This document shows positions 25,376 through 37,936 of a DNA stretch of 64,000 nt, piece after piece. The number at the start of each line of letters is the position of its first letter. Positions within the stretch are counted from its first letter, which is position 1. The stretch is taken from assembly GCA_018881555.1 (NCBI GenBank), contig JACAXG010000021.1:8854431-8918430 (forward strand), given 5' to 3'. Below the pieces are notes generated by a model. That model saw nothing but the letters and a program-made list of their open reading frames with translations. It ran no database searches and was not told the DNA's origin. Source of the stretch: Amblyornis subalaris (taxonomy: Eukaryota; Chordata; Aves; Passeriformes; Ptilonorhynchidae). Made by a program: the position numbers and the translations under genes.

Positions 25376-28300
25376 TAATTAGTGAATTGGTGATAAACTA
25401 ATGCATTTCATATAAGTTCCTCAAGTATTACAGAGTGACTGAAAGCCTTGTTCTACCTTGTCTGCCACCTACAGCTGGTGAAAATTTGTTTCCAATTTGA
25501 ACCCAATTAAGCTTATCCAACTCTACAAAATACTAGAGAAAATCTGTCAGGTAGACAGCATCTTCTAGGAAACACATTTTCTATCATGCAGTCTGAAACC
25601 AGACTGTGTATAACCTTAAATTTCCTGTTCCCAAGCTGCTGCTCAAATAAAGCATTTCCAGAAAGCCAGAGGATGTAATATGCCAGTATGTATTGATATC
25701 AGCCAGACAAGTGGGAATAACCTTTCCTCCTAATGACATTGGTATAACACAATAGAAATGTTCTGTCAAAGGAAATGACCAACAGTATTTTAATAACTGA
25801 CCTAAATGCAACTGAACCTTTTGTTTTTTAAATAACATTACACTACAGAACAAAAAAAGAGCAAGAGGAAATCCATTGTCATTTGTGCACCATGGAGCTA
25901 AAGTTGTGCTCTTTTCAAAGAATTCAAAAACACTGCATCAAAACAGTATTTATTCTGTATTGCCTTAAAGCTACAAGAATTAAAATTAATGATTTGACTG
26001 TAGGATCCTTACTAAACACTTCAATCAGCAACTAAAGTTTCAAAATACAAGCTGGTTATAAAAACAAATAATCTGGAGAAAAATCCAATTACCCACCCAG
26101 GATATACATGAATTATAACAGATTCTCACTGATGAAAGAGTAAACATACAATGGCTACACAAATTTTCTGAAACACAAGTTCTGATTTATATAAACAATT
26201 TTTAGCTCTAGAATTATATTATTGTAGTGCTTGTTATTTGGCAATTGGCCACTACATTTCCATCCATTTTGTTAATTTTGCAGGACAGTTCTTTTCAGAA
26301 GATCTAAACTCATAAATTTTAACACAAACACTACTGAATACAATGCCATGTTTATGTATGACATTTCTTTTTACATATCTTGGTATAACTTATTTGCCCT
26401 AAGCACTAAGTTCATTCACTTGAAAATACTTTTAAACAATTTTACTGTAATCCAATTTCAACAGAATGTCAAAATACGTGCTCTATTGTTTTCGGTTTCA
26501 AAGAGCACCTTCTTTAATCTTCCTTCTATTTTTGAAATCAAAGTAAGCAACTACCTGTAACATACACTGTTGAAACCTAAGGCAGAATTCGATGTTTGTC
26601 AAGCTTATCCCTTTTAGAGTGTCTACATTGCCTCAATTTGAGTGTCACAGAGATTCTTCTGAGAACACACAACTTGTCACTTTAGTTGATGAGAGTAGGG
26701 TCCCTGCAACAGTAAGGTGACCTTCTTTAGAAGTAAAGGATCTTCTAAATAAGATTTTATTTAGCAATGCAGTATTGTATTCACTATTAGACTTTGGAAA
26801 TCAGCAAAATCTTGAATTCGGAGCAAAGAGAGTAGTAACCTGTGTGCTTCATTTTCTGATTGTTTGCCTGAAGGCTGTATTCCAACCCTAGGCAATCCAG
26901 CTTTTTAAGAGACTATTTAAAAATATTTAAAACATTAGAAGAACAGAGTGAGTTTCTGGTGTTTGTGTTCCATGGCTTTAAGTTCTGCTACAAAACTCAG
27001 ATCTTGTGTAAGTATTCCTCAAGATTATGAGGTTTAGTTTTACAACTTCAGAAAAACCCTGGAAATAGGAACACAGACAGATCGTTGAAGCCAAGAAGGT
27101 ATGAAAAACCCAAACACAGAAATATAAAATTTGTATGCAAATATGTATATAGAGATTTGTTGCTTTCTGTGGCTTATGCCAAAATCTTCTGCCTTGCCCA
27201 CAAATCTACACATTATCATTTTACCAAAATCACATGCATGCTGAAAAGAGAGTTTTTTATCTGAATTTGCTACAAAATTGTGAATAAAAAGAATTTTATA
27301 AAGAAAAAAAATGAGCACAGTGACTAGGGTATTGACAGACTAAGTTATATATTTCACTCAATAAATCCTGTCTAATTTGAAATGAGATTTCTGCAGACTT
27401 TCCAGAGAGTTAATAAAATTTAACAGAACAATCATTAATGCNTTTAAAATAAAGAAATCCAGACTTGGATAAAATCCCTAGCTGTGTTTGCCAATAGATA
27501 TCATTAAATGAAGTCTGCAGATTAAACTCCTAAGTTACTCAATAGCCGGCCAGTTAGACTGAAAGTGGCCCACTATACAGCAATATACAAGTACGAATCA
27601 ACCTAAACTGCATCTGCAACTAGTTCTGCATTCATGCTCATCTCACATGAAGGCCTACATGCACATGTCAGATTGGTTAGGACCANCTTTAGTGTTATCA
27701 TTTTTTCACCGTATCATTGAAGAACTTACTCGTCATTTCTGAGCACACAGATGGAGGCTCAATCAAACAACTGTCTTCTGTCTAGACACTGCTTGCATGT
27801 CTCTCCATGATCTCCACTAACACTAGGAGCAACTTCATGCTTCAGATCTTAATGTCAACTTTTTAGTTTTTAATTTCAGCATTTTCTTATGGCNTTACCA
27901 TACTGCAACTTCTGCAACTTTCATTTTCTAAAAAGATCAATTGCTGCCTCATCTTAAGAAGTATATTTTAGTAGCAAGTTTAGTAGCATCCAAAGATGAC
28001 TGTATTTTCTTGTGGACAAAAAAGCCTGGTAATGTCATCTGTGATGACTGGGTAATCCCCATTTTTCCAATCNGGGAATGAATGAAAAATGATCTACAGG
28101 AATGAATTCAAAATGGCCTGCAGAAAAAGTAATGGAGTGAGAACATCCATATGATAGATACCGGACTCCAGAAGCATCACTGCCCACACAGTTGTTGCCA
28201 CTGTCACACAGAAGATGGCCAATAACTATTGATCTATCCATAAGTAAGCAATTCAACATAAGGAACTTAAATACTCTTTTGTGGCAGAAGTTTCCCTGGA

Positions 28301-29756
28301 TGATTTTTTTCATTACTGGACAAAGTTTCAGGACAAGGTCTTTAAGAAAACAGTTATCTAGACCTTGAAGTGATTAACCAATAGCATATACATTCACTAA
28401 GTCTGCCCTCCAGCTCACGTTGTGTGGCAACAGGAACGGAAAAATAGTATTCAATTGTTATACAGAGATCAGGAGATCACTGACATCCATCAAANTGTGT
28501 CTACATTGGAGAAATCCAAGTGATTCTGGAGATCTGTTCTGATTATCTGCCAGATATTAAGTAAAACAATCTCACCCAAGAGCATTGATTTTCACTAAGA
28601 AGTATAACTCCACGGATTCTGTTGGGCTGCAAATTCAGTTTGTGAGTTCCCTGGCTCTTGATCCTGTCTCCTGACAGAAGCTGGCTGCATACTAAGTGAA
28701 CAGTTTGATAGGGAAAGGTTTTTCAACAATCAGACATGACCAGAGTTGAGAAAATGAATTCACTTGAAGTTGGTATAAAAGGCAGAGCAGAGCTGTTATA
28801 AGGCCACCCACAGAGTGCAATTTAAGCCATTTCAACAGTACCTCATTTAAATGAGTAGCAATGACACAAACTGGATTTCCAAAAGAGACAAGGAAAATTT
28901 GCAGCCAGACAGTATCAGCTGCAGTGAGATCTTACAGGTGAGGCAAATAAAAAACCCCCAACAAAGTAACTTCTCAGCCCTATTAGCAAACACATGGAGA
29001 ATTTAGTTTTCCAAAGTTGCCATACTACTCAAATTCTGGCAAAGAAACCACATTTGAATTTTGTTCTGGAACATTTTGTGCTTTGTAGTCTTTCCTTTAT
29101 CCTTCCAAAAAAGCCAATCAAGAACTTATGCAAACTACTCAGTGTCCGTGATCACCTATTNCCCATTTTTTTTTCAGAATACAATCCCCCTCATGTTCCA
29201 TAAAGCTGCTAATTCATAGACTCCCTCACAGGTTATTGCTTATTTCATAACTCCAGGCAATGTCTGCAGCAAACTATAATTCTACACTATCAGAAAGGAA
29301 ATACAGTAACAATTTCTAATTGATTTGAAGTTGTTTTTCTTTGAAATGTGTTTAAATATCCAGGTTGCCAAAATATCTTCCAGGAATGTGATTTTAAAGA
29401 AGACAGATTGTAACTGTTTTTCCTGGCTATACTACAGGAAATAACAGCAAGATCTTATTTTAAGTTAGTGTACTTTTATACTTCTAAGCAAGAAATTAAC
29501 TTTCATGAGAAAATGTCAGTAAACAAAACCTCCCAAGCCCGTAACAGTGGCAATGCATTCCTATAGCATCCTTCATCCAGAATTATCATAAAGAATAATG
29601 TTAAGTACAGATTTGCATTTTGTTTATATCTCTGCACACCACATGCACACAACTTGCATCCTATGGTGGCTTAAAATCAGTACCATTGTAAGTTTTTACC
29701 TGAAATGAGAAAGACCACACTGTGCTATTAGCACTTCTCCTCCACANAAACACAGA

Positions 29757-29880
29757 GGAGATACTGGTCCAGTGGTTACAGCATTAGCCTAGAAACTGGC
29801 GTATCTGGTTTCAGTTCCTGCTTTGCTGTACTCTTCATAGGCCACCACAGGGAAATTGCTCACAGAAAAAGGCACAGGAT
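29757..29880 (+). mobile_element. Ancient tRNA-derived SINE (MIR-like), plus strand
   Basis: The segment carries a tRNA-like promoter layout. An A-box-like GGTCCAGTGGTTACAGCATTAG lies at about 29766-29786. A B-box-like GGTTTCAGTTCCT lies at 29807-29819. The spacing is normal for a tRNA head, and GCTTTGCTGT follows, as in amniote MIR-type SINEs. A tRNA gene is ruled out because the acceptor stem and anticodon arm cannot be formed. The 3' part is too diverged to delimit, so the end is approximate. Confidence 0.6.
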
Positions 29881-32800
29881 AATTATCTACCATATGCTCA
29901 CATCTTTCTATCAACAGATATTTTTCACAGTATTTGCAGGGCTGGAGTGTTATAACAACTTCAAAGGCTTCAGTTTCTTAGCAGCCAGCACTTAAACATC
30001 CTACAGGCTGCAGCTTCAAATCAATCACTGTAAACCTACATGCCATCTACTTGTCATCTTATTTTCACAGGTTCTTCATATCCCTCTCCCCCAAAGCACC
30101 ACTGGAACAACTTTCTGGAGTGATCTTCTTGAAATGATCATTTTTGGGCCCAAGCAAACATCAAAACTTAACATTTCATAAAAACAGTTCAACTCTGGAG
30201 CACTTTTGTCATTGCAAATACAACCAAAGAATTTACCGACCTTGTGTGCTCTACGACTACATATACCAGATAAAAACGTTTTCAAAAAGCCAAGTTTGGG
30301 ATTGTCAGTATTTATTTTAATTTCTGTTTTTAGTGAGAGGCTGTGAAAACTGGATGGAGGAATTAGAATAGCTTNTAAACACTTAGTCAAAATCCCAGAT
30401 ACCCAAAGGCCTTGAATTAGCAAGAAAACACAGAGCAGGAAAACAACATAATAAGAAATTAATTCTGATTTCAGAAAAGCATCTTATATCTTGCATAAAA
30501 TTATTTTCCCTTTTTTCTTCCACTGGCTACACAGTGTGATTCTTGATAAATGATCCAATACCCAAAGCAACTCTATAACAGATCCCAGGAAATCTGAGAC
30601 CTAGAGAACATACTTCTGCATTCACCTAGAATAAATGCAACACTGCCCCTCAAGTACCATTCACCCAAAAAAGGAGTAAATTCAACTTCCAAAGGTTACT
30701 GCAATTTTTTTTTATTCCCTGCTGTAGCAGCAGTTAAGACACAGCTGATCTTGGTATGTTAAGGGTGCTCTGGAGATGCAGAATCTGTGAATCTGCATCT
30801 TAGAATCCTGAGCCCAGGAAAACATTTTTAAGTTGTGCACTCTCCCTGAAAAAGTCTGCCTGTTTCTCCCACAGAGCCCTCTTAGAAGATAATCAGACCC
30901 TTAAAAGCTACAACTGCCTNCTATCTAATCTCCTAAAGGCTTGGCACACATAAGCGTTTCTTGTCCTACTTTGCTAAGGGATTACAGCAAGTTTTGTTCC
31001 CTTCCAGACCTCTCAGCACACCTTTCTCAGAAAGCAGATGANACCTTTACCAGATCCAAGAGCAAATTTCTTAATTCCCTCAGGACATATTAAATTCTGG
31101 GNTAGCTGAATCCAGTGCACTAATCATTAGTTAATCCACGTGAGTACACTGCACTTTTTCCCCCTGGGAGTCAGTTACCATAGGCGTACATATTTAACTA
31201 GACATGGCAAGTAAAAGGAACAAAGCATGAAGACAAGATTAATTCCCACACAAGACATATGCATCTTTTACCTAAAGACTCACTTACCATGCCTTGANGG
31301 CAGTGTGAACAGGCCTCAAATCCTCAGACCCTCAGTGGACCAGAGAACAGACCACTGNTAATGCTTTACCTCAAGAGCCTCTTTCAAATAGCAAGTCTTT
31401 CACTCTTATCAGCTCTTGTGGTTTTTCCTTTCCTGTCAACATAAGTAATTTTAGCTACAGCAAAAAGGCAGAACCTTCACAGCTAATGTTTTGGACAGCA
31501 TCCACTAACATCCCTTGGTCATTTATCGTTGGGTGGCACATGCAGAACTGTTTTCTTCTAACCATTTCTCCCCTCCCAAAATCCCATAAATTAAAATTAA
31601 TATATAACAGGGTAGCTCTCACTGTAGTGACAGCAGTATTGCCATCTTTATTTTCACATCTGTACTACAAGGTTTTATAAGACCTTGAAAATACAGTCCT
31701 TAAAGAAAACATTTTACAAAATATTGTGTAAATCATAAGATATTGGAAATCAAAATNATTTCTCTATCATACCAGACAAATTATTACAAATTAGTTATCT
31801 CTTCTTAAAAAAGCAGCATGAGAGCACTCCTTTGGCTCCTTTATGGAAGCAAAAGCTGCATCTCTGGGAAGATGGTTATATGGCAGAGTTCATGTAAAAC
31901 TGCATGAACACTTCTACTGCAAACAAAAGACTCAAGATGCTGGCTAAAATTGAGTTACATTTCCGTAGTTATCTCTGAAAAAGAGCAGATATGCCTGAGG
32001 AACTGAAATAGAAGATAGCAGAGAAACACAGACGTAAAAGAATGCAAAGAATGAGTAAAACAGAGAGGTTTTGAAACAAATATAGACTGATACTTAGACC
32101 AGTAAAAAGGAAAGAAAACACATCTTGAGCCCTCCTCCATTTGGGGAAATGAATAGATCTTTTGAAAATCACCCTCAGTGCAAAGACATTTATTTCTTTG
32201 CCCCAACAATATCATCCGAAGGAAAGAACCTTCAGGGTATCAAACTTAACTAATTCCTTTGGAGAAAAGTACAGTTATAAATTATAGCAGAATTCACAGT
32301 CTAGAATTAAATCAAATACAAAACTGCATTATCAGACAGAACAACCATTTCTAACGGACCTTCTGTAATCAGTTAATTTTAACGTCTGTTCTGCTTGCAT
32401 ATTCATAAGTAATGACCAACTTCCTCCACAGAAAAATGAATTATAATGGCATATCAATGTGAATTCAATGGGTGTACCACACAGAATTTAAATGTATTCT
32501 TCTCAATTCAGGAAGACTGTCCTGGAGTCAATCTCTTCTCCCAAAAAAACCCCCACCTAAACGCAAAGCCCTTGTAAATGTGTTTCTAGAAAGCTAAAAA
32601 GCTGTTGCCCTCAAGACAGGCCATTTCTTACTGTTTCTAGAGTTCTTGAAGGAAGCAGAGTGTATTGTGACAGTAACGTCACACATAAGGGCCAGAATCC
32701 TTTCGTTTTCTCCTAGTTTCTCCAATAGTACTTTTTTCACCATTTTTAACAAAACACTGCTCAAGTAAAGTATGATTATATTTTAATAAACTGAAGCATA

Positions 32801-32896
32801 AAATAGTCAGAAGTACATGACCAGTAAAAATTATAAATGCCAACATATCATCATTGCACTCTCAGACTTCCAAATAAAAGATGTTCTGCTTTCATG

Positions 32897-32922
32897 TATC
32901 ATTCACTTGAAAGTGAATGATA
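32897..32922. repeat. Perfect 12-bp inverted repeat with a 2-nt centre
   Basis: TATCATTCACTT, then GA, then AAGTGAATGATA: the right arm is the exact reverse complement of the left. The symmetry stops beyond both ends. No transposon-like flanks or target-site duplication are seen. Confidence 0.95.
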
Positions 32923-34195
32923 TGCTGGAATTTGTTATACCACCCTTACCACTAGCAAGGACTGTATTTCCTGCAAAGGAAAAAAATACAAGCCTAAACA
33001 TCTTTTTCAGCCTTTACATTAAGATTTAAGCATCTTGTTATTTTAATCCAGCNTTCTGGCCCGTCTACCTGTATGGCCATGAAAAATACGGTCAAACTCA
33101 CACGACAAATGAAAATTATCTTTATTTTTTCCTAGTACAGCGCTATCAATGGAAAGCCGTAAAATGTTTTCTCCCCCTATTTTACTAGTGTACATAGTCC
33201 TTCATGATATGCACTTTAGTTAGTATGGCAGAAAAACATTTTCTCCCACTTCGCCATCTTTCAGTCAAATGTCCATGCACATTCCTAATGTTCTCCAAAA
33301 ACCAGTCTTTCCTGGACTGAAATACTATATTCTAAAAGCTATTATTCTAGATTATTCATATTCTAGGGAGAAATTGCATTATCAGAGAAGCTTGTGCCAA
33401 AAAATGAAAGGAAATGTTTCCCCCTGGAGCCCTTTACAGAACTAAAGGAACTGATTTTGCCTTCTACACTAGCAAGATTTAAACAAGAAAGACAACACTA
33501 CCTGGCCTAACAGATATTTTCCTCCCTCAAAATTAAAGAAGTAGTATCAAACTCTAGATTTTTTTTNAAAAATTTCTGGATTCACTAGGTGAAAAGTCCA
33601 GCCAAAATGTTGCAACTAAGTAAAGCAGAACTTGTGACTTCAGCATATTCTCTTCTGCTTACATTTTGAGATAGAAAGCCATGTTTTATACACTGTGCCA
33701 GGAAATGCTGAAGTTTTGCAGAAAGAAAGTGAGGTAAATATATGGAATAATTTTACATGAATAGAAAATGATAAAGTAATGCAAGGCAGCTAGCTCTCAG
33801 CCCTATAAATAAATATTAACAATTCTGGACAAAAAGGACAAATAAAAATGAACGGCTGCAAGAGAAATTAAGAAGACTAAAACAAGGAGAAAAAGGAATA
33901 ATTTCCCAGCGTAGAAAGGTCTTAAAGGACACAAAGATGGAAAGATGACAGGAAAAACTTGTTTTCTGTCATCCTCTTCAATTTTTTCTGCTGAACTGTA
34001 TAGCCACCATCTTTATCACATGTGTGCACAGACAATCCTAACACCTGCTCTCAGCACCGTGTGACTTCTCAGAAGGACCTCCTGAATGCTGGCCTCACAC
34101 AGGCTGCAGTCAAGCTGGCCAGGCTACGCCAGGAGAGGATTCCCAGCCAGAATCCTCTTTTGGGGACTTCTCATTTTAAACCCAGTACTTATTCA

Positions 34196-34270
34196 ATTTG
34201 GCAGGGGGGTTGAACCAGATCATCTCCAGAGGGCCATTCCAACCCTAACTATTCTGTGATTTTGTGATTC
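34196..34270 (+). mobile_element. CR1 3' tail fragment, plus strand
   Basis: Short CR1 terminus: GGCAGGGGGGTTGAACCAGA, then TCATCTCCAGAGGGCCATTC and CAACCC, ending in ATTCTGTGATTTTGTGATTC, the 8-bp tail repeat typical of CR1. The 5' side merges into sequence I cannot assign, so the true left border may lie further upstream, possibly near 34070. Confidence 0.85.
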
Positions 34271-34535
34271 CCTGAGGAACTGTGTGGAGTTCAGACACCA
34301 AAACCAGATCAAAATACATTCAAAATTACATTCTTTCAGATCAGGAATTTTGCATTGGAGTATCTTTATTGTTTGAAAACGTGGACAAAAATGTATACGA
34401 TAAGTGCCAACAATACCAGTCAAAAGGTCCTTGGGAAAGTTCCTGAACCACATTACTTCTCTGATGGTACGAAAATGCAATTTTTTTTTCCACTGCCTAC
34501 CAATACCAGAAAAATCTTAGTAAGGCTGCAGTGAC

Positions 34536-34569
34536 TATATGCACATATACACGCATACATGTGCACACA
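34536..34569. repeat. 34-nt strictly alternating pyrimidine-purine tract
   Basis: Every step from 34536 to 34569 alternates pyrimidine and purine, mixing TA, CA, TG and CG steps without being a simple dinucleotide repeat. Such tracts can adopt Z-DNA under supercoiling, but the TA steps make this one a weak candidate. Confidence 0.85.
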
Positions 34570-36749
34570 AACCTACATCCTTCATATATACAAATAGGTA
34601 GGATCAACAGAGAGCGACAGGAATACAAAGTTTTCAGAATTCACGTTTGTTTTAGAAAATTAAATGATAAATAACATTGGATTATAAATAATCAAAACAC
34701 ATCTTGACATACAAAGTCAAGACATGACTGAAAAGTGAACACAATAAATGGAAATATAAAGTAGTTCAAAATAAGGGAAAAAACATTCTAATAAGTGGAA
34801 CGATCCAATTCTGCATTTTGTTTCACTTAAATTCCCAAAATTCAACTGAAGCCAAAGTCATCTAGGGCTTTCAGTACAAGAGCAGCAAGTTAGGGGTCCA
34901 AGAATGAAATCTTCTGCTGCCTTTTGAAATAGAGCAAGCAGAAGGGATAGCAACCCTAAAATAGGCTGAACTTACCCATGTATTTCGCAGACACAGGGAA
35001 TATAAAGCTGTGGCTTTATATTTTAAAATCACACTCTGAAAACCATGGTGCTCATTGCCCTTATGGAGGGCTCTCATACCAGAACACATAACATCTGAAT
35101 CTTTGCTAACAATACAACTGGCAGACTTTGTAGAACAAAACAGTTCAAACACCATTAGTTAATTTAAGGGGGTTTTGGGCTTTTTTGTAGTCACTGTGAG
35201 CAGGGGAACAATTGACACTGTTAAACATTTGTCTTATGCACCTGAGTAAGTAAAGAACAATTAATGGAAGAGGGGGATATTTAAAGGATCTTTTCGTTGC
35301 CCATTAAAAGCTAACTCAGCAACCACCAGTAATAATGATTAAGACTTTGAACACAGACAGAAAAAAATACAACCTTCGTGACAGTCATCATATACCCAAA
35401 TGATAGTCTGATAAGCACAAATACAAGAACTTAAAACAAACATTGGTCTACAGGAGATACAGAGTGTGACAGTCGATACAGTTGAGTAGCACAATGAGCT
35501 GAATTAACTCCACAGTGACTGAAATCTGTACTCAGTATTAACAAGTACACAAGGGAAAACAATCCTCCCAATGCTAGATACTGNCATGAGAACTGCAGTG
35601 GCCTGTTCTCTGAAATTCTGTCATGGCAATATCTTCCTCCAATGCAAATGCAGCACTAAGTATTCCCACAAGGAATATGCTATATACTAGCCCACAACGA
35701 CATATTCAATACTTAGTAGGAAATGCTCATGTCCTCTTGCCTCCATTCTNACTCAGGCTAAAGAAGCCTTTTCGTTAGCAATGGGTGGGCAGAATAATGC
35801 TGGGGAGCCTAGCTGGAGAACTGAAGTAGAATACTAAGAAACCCAAACCTCAAACTACAGTTACCTTGCGTATACTTCTATTGTATCCTCTTTGCCAAAC
35901 AGAAGATACTTCAAAATCATTTGAAAAATGGGGTTAACATTTTGAATAAGCACTTCAGTTATTAACTGGCTCACACTAACAATCAACTAGGCTAACATAA
36001 CAAACAATTCTTGTTACTCAAACTGGCGTCATTGTAATGAGCTCCAAATTAATCTCATCCGTACACAATCACTAATCTTGTTGTGTGCCAACTGAATTTT
36101 TAATCAGAATGGAGTGAATCATAGGTTGTTTTTAAAATACATTTCTAATACTTGTCANCCAAAATGAATAAACACTAGAGCAGGGAAGAACTTTTCTATT
36201 TACATTCTGAGAAGCTGATTTTATTTATGCATACTATAGATACAAGTATCAAATGTATTTCATAGGGAAACATTTTCAATGACAATAGAAAATAAAAATG
36301 TTTATTTTTAAAAAAGCTTTGAGCATGAACACATCACCAACCTGAAGAATTTAGCTCTCTGACTGTAACTAAAACTGTATGACAAACCAAAATAAGAGGA
36401 CCACTTGCCCCTCTATTGAACAGCTCCACAATGCCTACATCGTCCTACAAGATCAGCATGCACACGATCAGACCCTGCAACCAGCAAAGTAACTACTACT
36501 GGTAAGATATGTAATGAAGCATGGATTTTGCAGTGCTGAACTTGAGACTCAAGCTGACTTTCAAAGCCAAGTGACTTTAATGTTTGTGCAAGACACAAAA
36601 TCAAAGCAGAGTTTCAATGAGCATTTTCAACTTGATTCTGCAATTGCAGTATCAATTAAAGAAGGCATTAGCTCTGCTTATAAAACGAGAGCGTATAAAA
36701 CATATCACCCTACTGCTGAAATACTGGCCTAACCATTTAGGAATTCTCT

Positions 36750-36769
36750 GGGGGGGGGGAAAAAAAAAA
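36750..36769. repeat. G10-A10 double homopolymer
   Basis: Ten G followed directly by ten A. The run is prone to sequencing error and replication slippage, so the exact counts should not be trusted. Confidence 0.9.
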
Positions 36770-37856
36770 CATGAACTATTCATCTACAGCATTTACCTGT
36801 TAAAATACAGAATTTCTGCAATCTTGCTTTAGCTGTCTGGCTAACAGCTGCTTAACTGAACACCTGTTACCATGCTCAGATGAAAACCTAACTCGAAGGT
36901 GTGCCCATGGCCATGGAAACTGAAGAGTGACTGAAGTGATCTGCAACACAGCCATTCAAATGTCTTCAGGGAAGTCTACTGACAGCCTCCATTAGAGCCA
37001 CACGAGCTTGAGGAATCTGGAGTACCTAGTTCTCGTTTCAAGCTAAGCATAATGCCTGACTCAAGCCATCTAACAACATGTGATGACTTCTTGGAAAACA
37101 AGACACTCAGACAGATGAGAGCAGTGCATGCAGGCTCAATGTCAGAATTCCCACAGATCCAATGGCACATATTACTTACTTAGACACTGTACTCCTCATT
37201 GAATAACATCTACATGCTTTTGTGCATGGTAGATTCTGTTTTGNTTGCCAGGAACTTTTGATTGCATCAGAAGTATTTGAAGATTGCTCAAGATTAAGAG
37301 CATTAAATTATGGCCAATGTGCTAATCTGTATTTTACTTCCAGTCAGTAGATAGATATGTTAACACATTAAAGAATTCTGCTAATCTAATATCTTAGAGT
37401 TCAATTAAAATTATCTTCATTAAAAGCTCTCACATTTGTGGAAAAAAGGGAGGTATTCAAAGACTAAGCAAGTTACTGTTAATGCAACATTCTGAAGAAA
37501 AACTCTACAAACCATATGGAACATTAAACAGCAAATACAAAAGCCAAGGTACACTCTATGGACCACAGCTCCAAGGTGGGAATAACACGCTCCGATACCA
37601 TCAGGGTGGACTGCAGAATGACCAAGGACTTATCCAAAAAGCTTGCATTTACATAGTGAATGCTTTAGCAAGGCATAATGACCAAAGGAAAACTGCTGGC
37701 TTGCAGATTTCTTCTTTGGTTTCTTCTAATTAATTTAAAATAGACTGGTTAATATCTCATCGTGTATTGAGAAGCAAATGGCTCTTCCAAGTTGCTTTCC
37801 AACAAAGAAGATAGGAAGTTTGCTCTGTGCTTAGGTAGAAGAAAAGCAACACTCAC

Positions 37857-37936
37857 GAAAGGAAGGAAGGAAGGAAGGAAGGAAGGAAGGAAGGAAGGAA
37901 GGAAGGAAGGAAGGAAGGAAGGAAGGAAGGAAAGGG
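37857..37936. repeat. GGAA tetranucleotide microsatellite, 18 perfect copies
   Basis: Eighteen uninterrupted GGAA units at 37861-37932 lie inside an 80-nt all-purine stretch. An open frame of 119 codons runs through it on the plus strand, but this is just the repeat being open in that frame (a Lys-Glu-Gly-Arg repeat). Such tracts are polymorphic in length and can bind ETS-family factors in mammalian cells; nothing here shows that this one does. Confidence 0.97.

Noticed and set aside
29757..29830. tRNA gene
   Set aside because: A and B boxes are present, but acceptor, D and anticodon arms do not pair; a SINE remnant explains it better.
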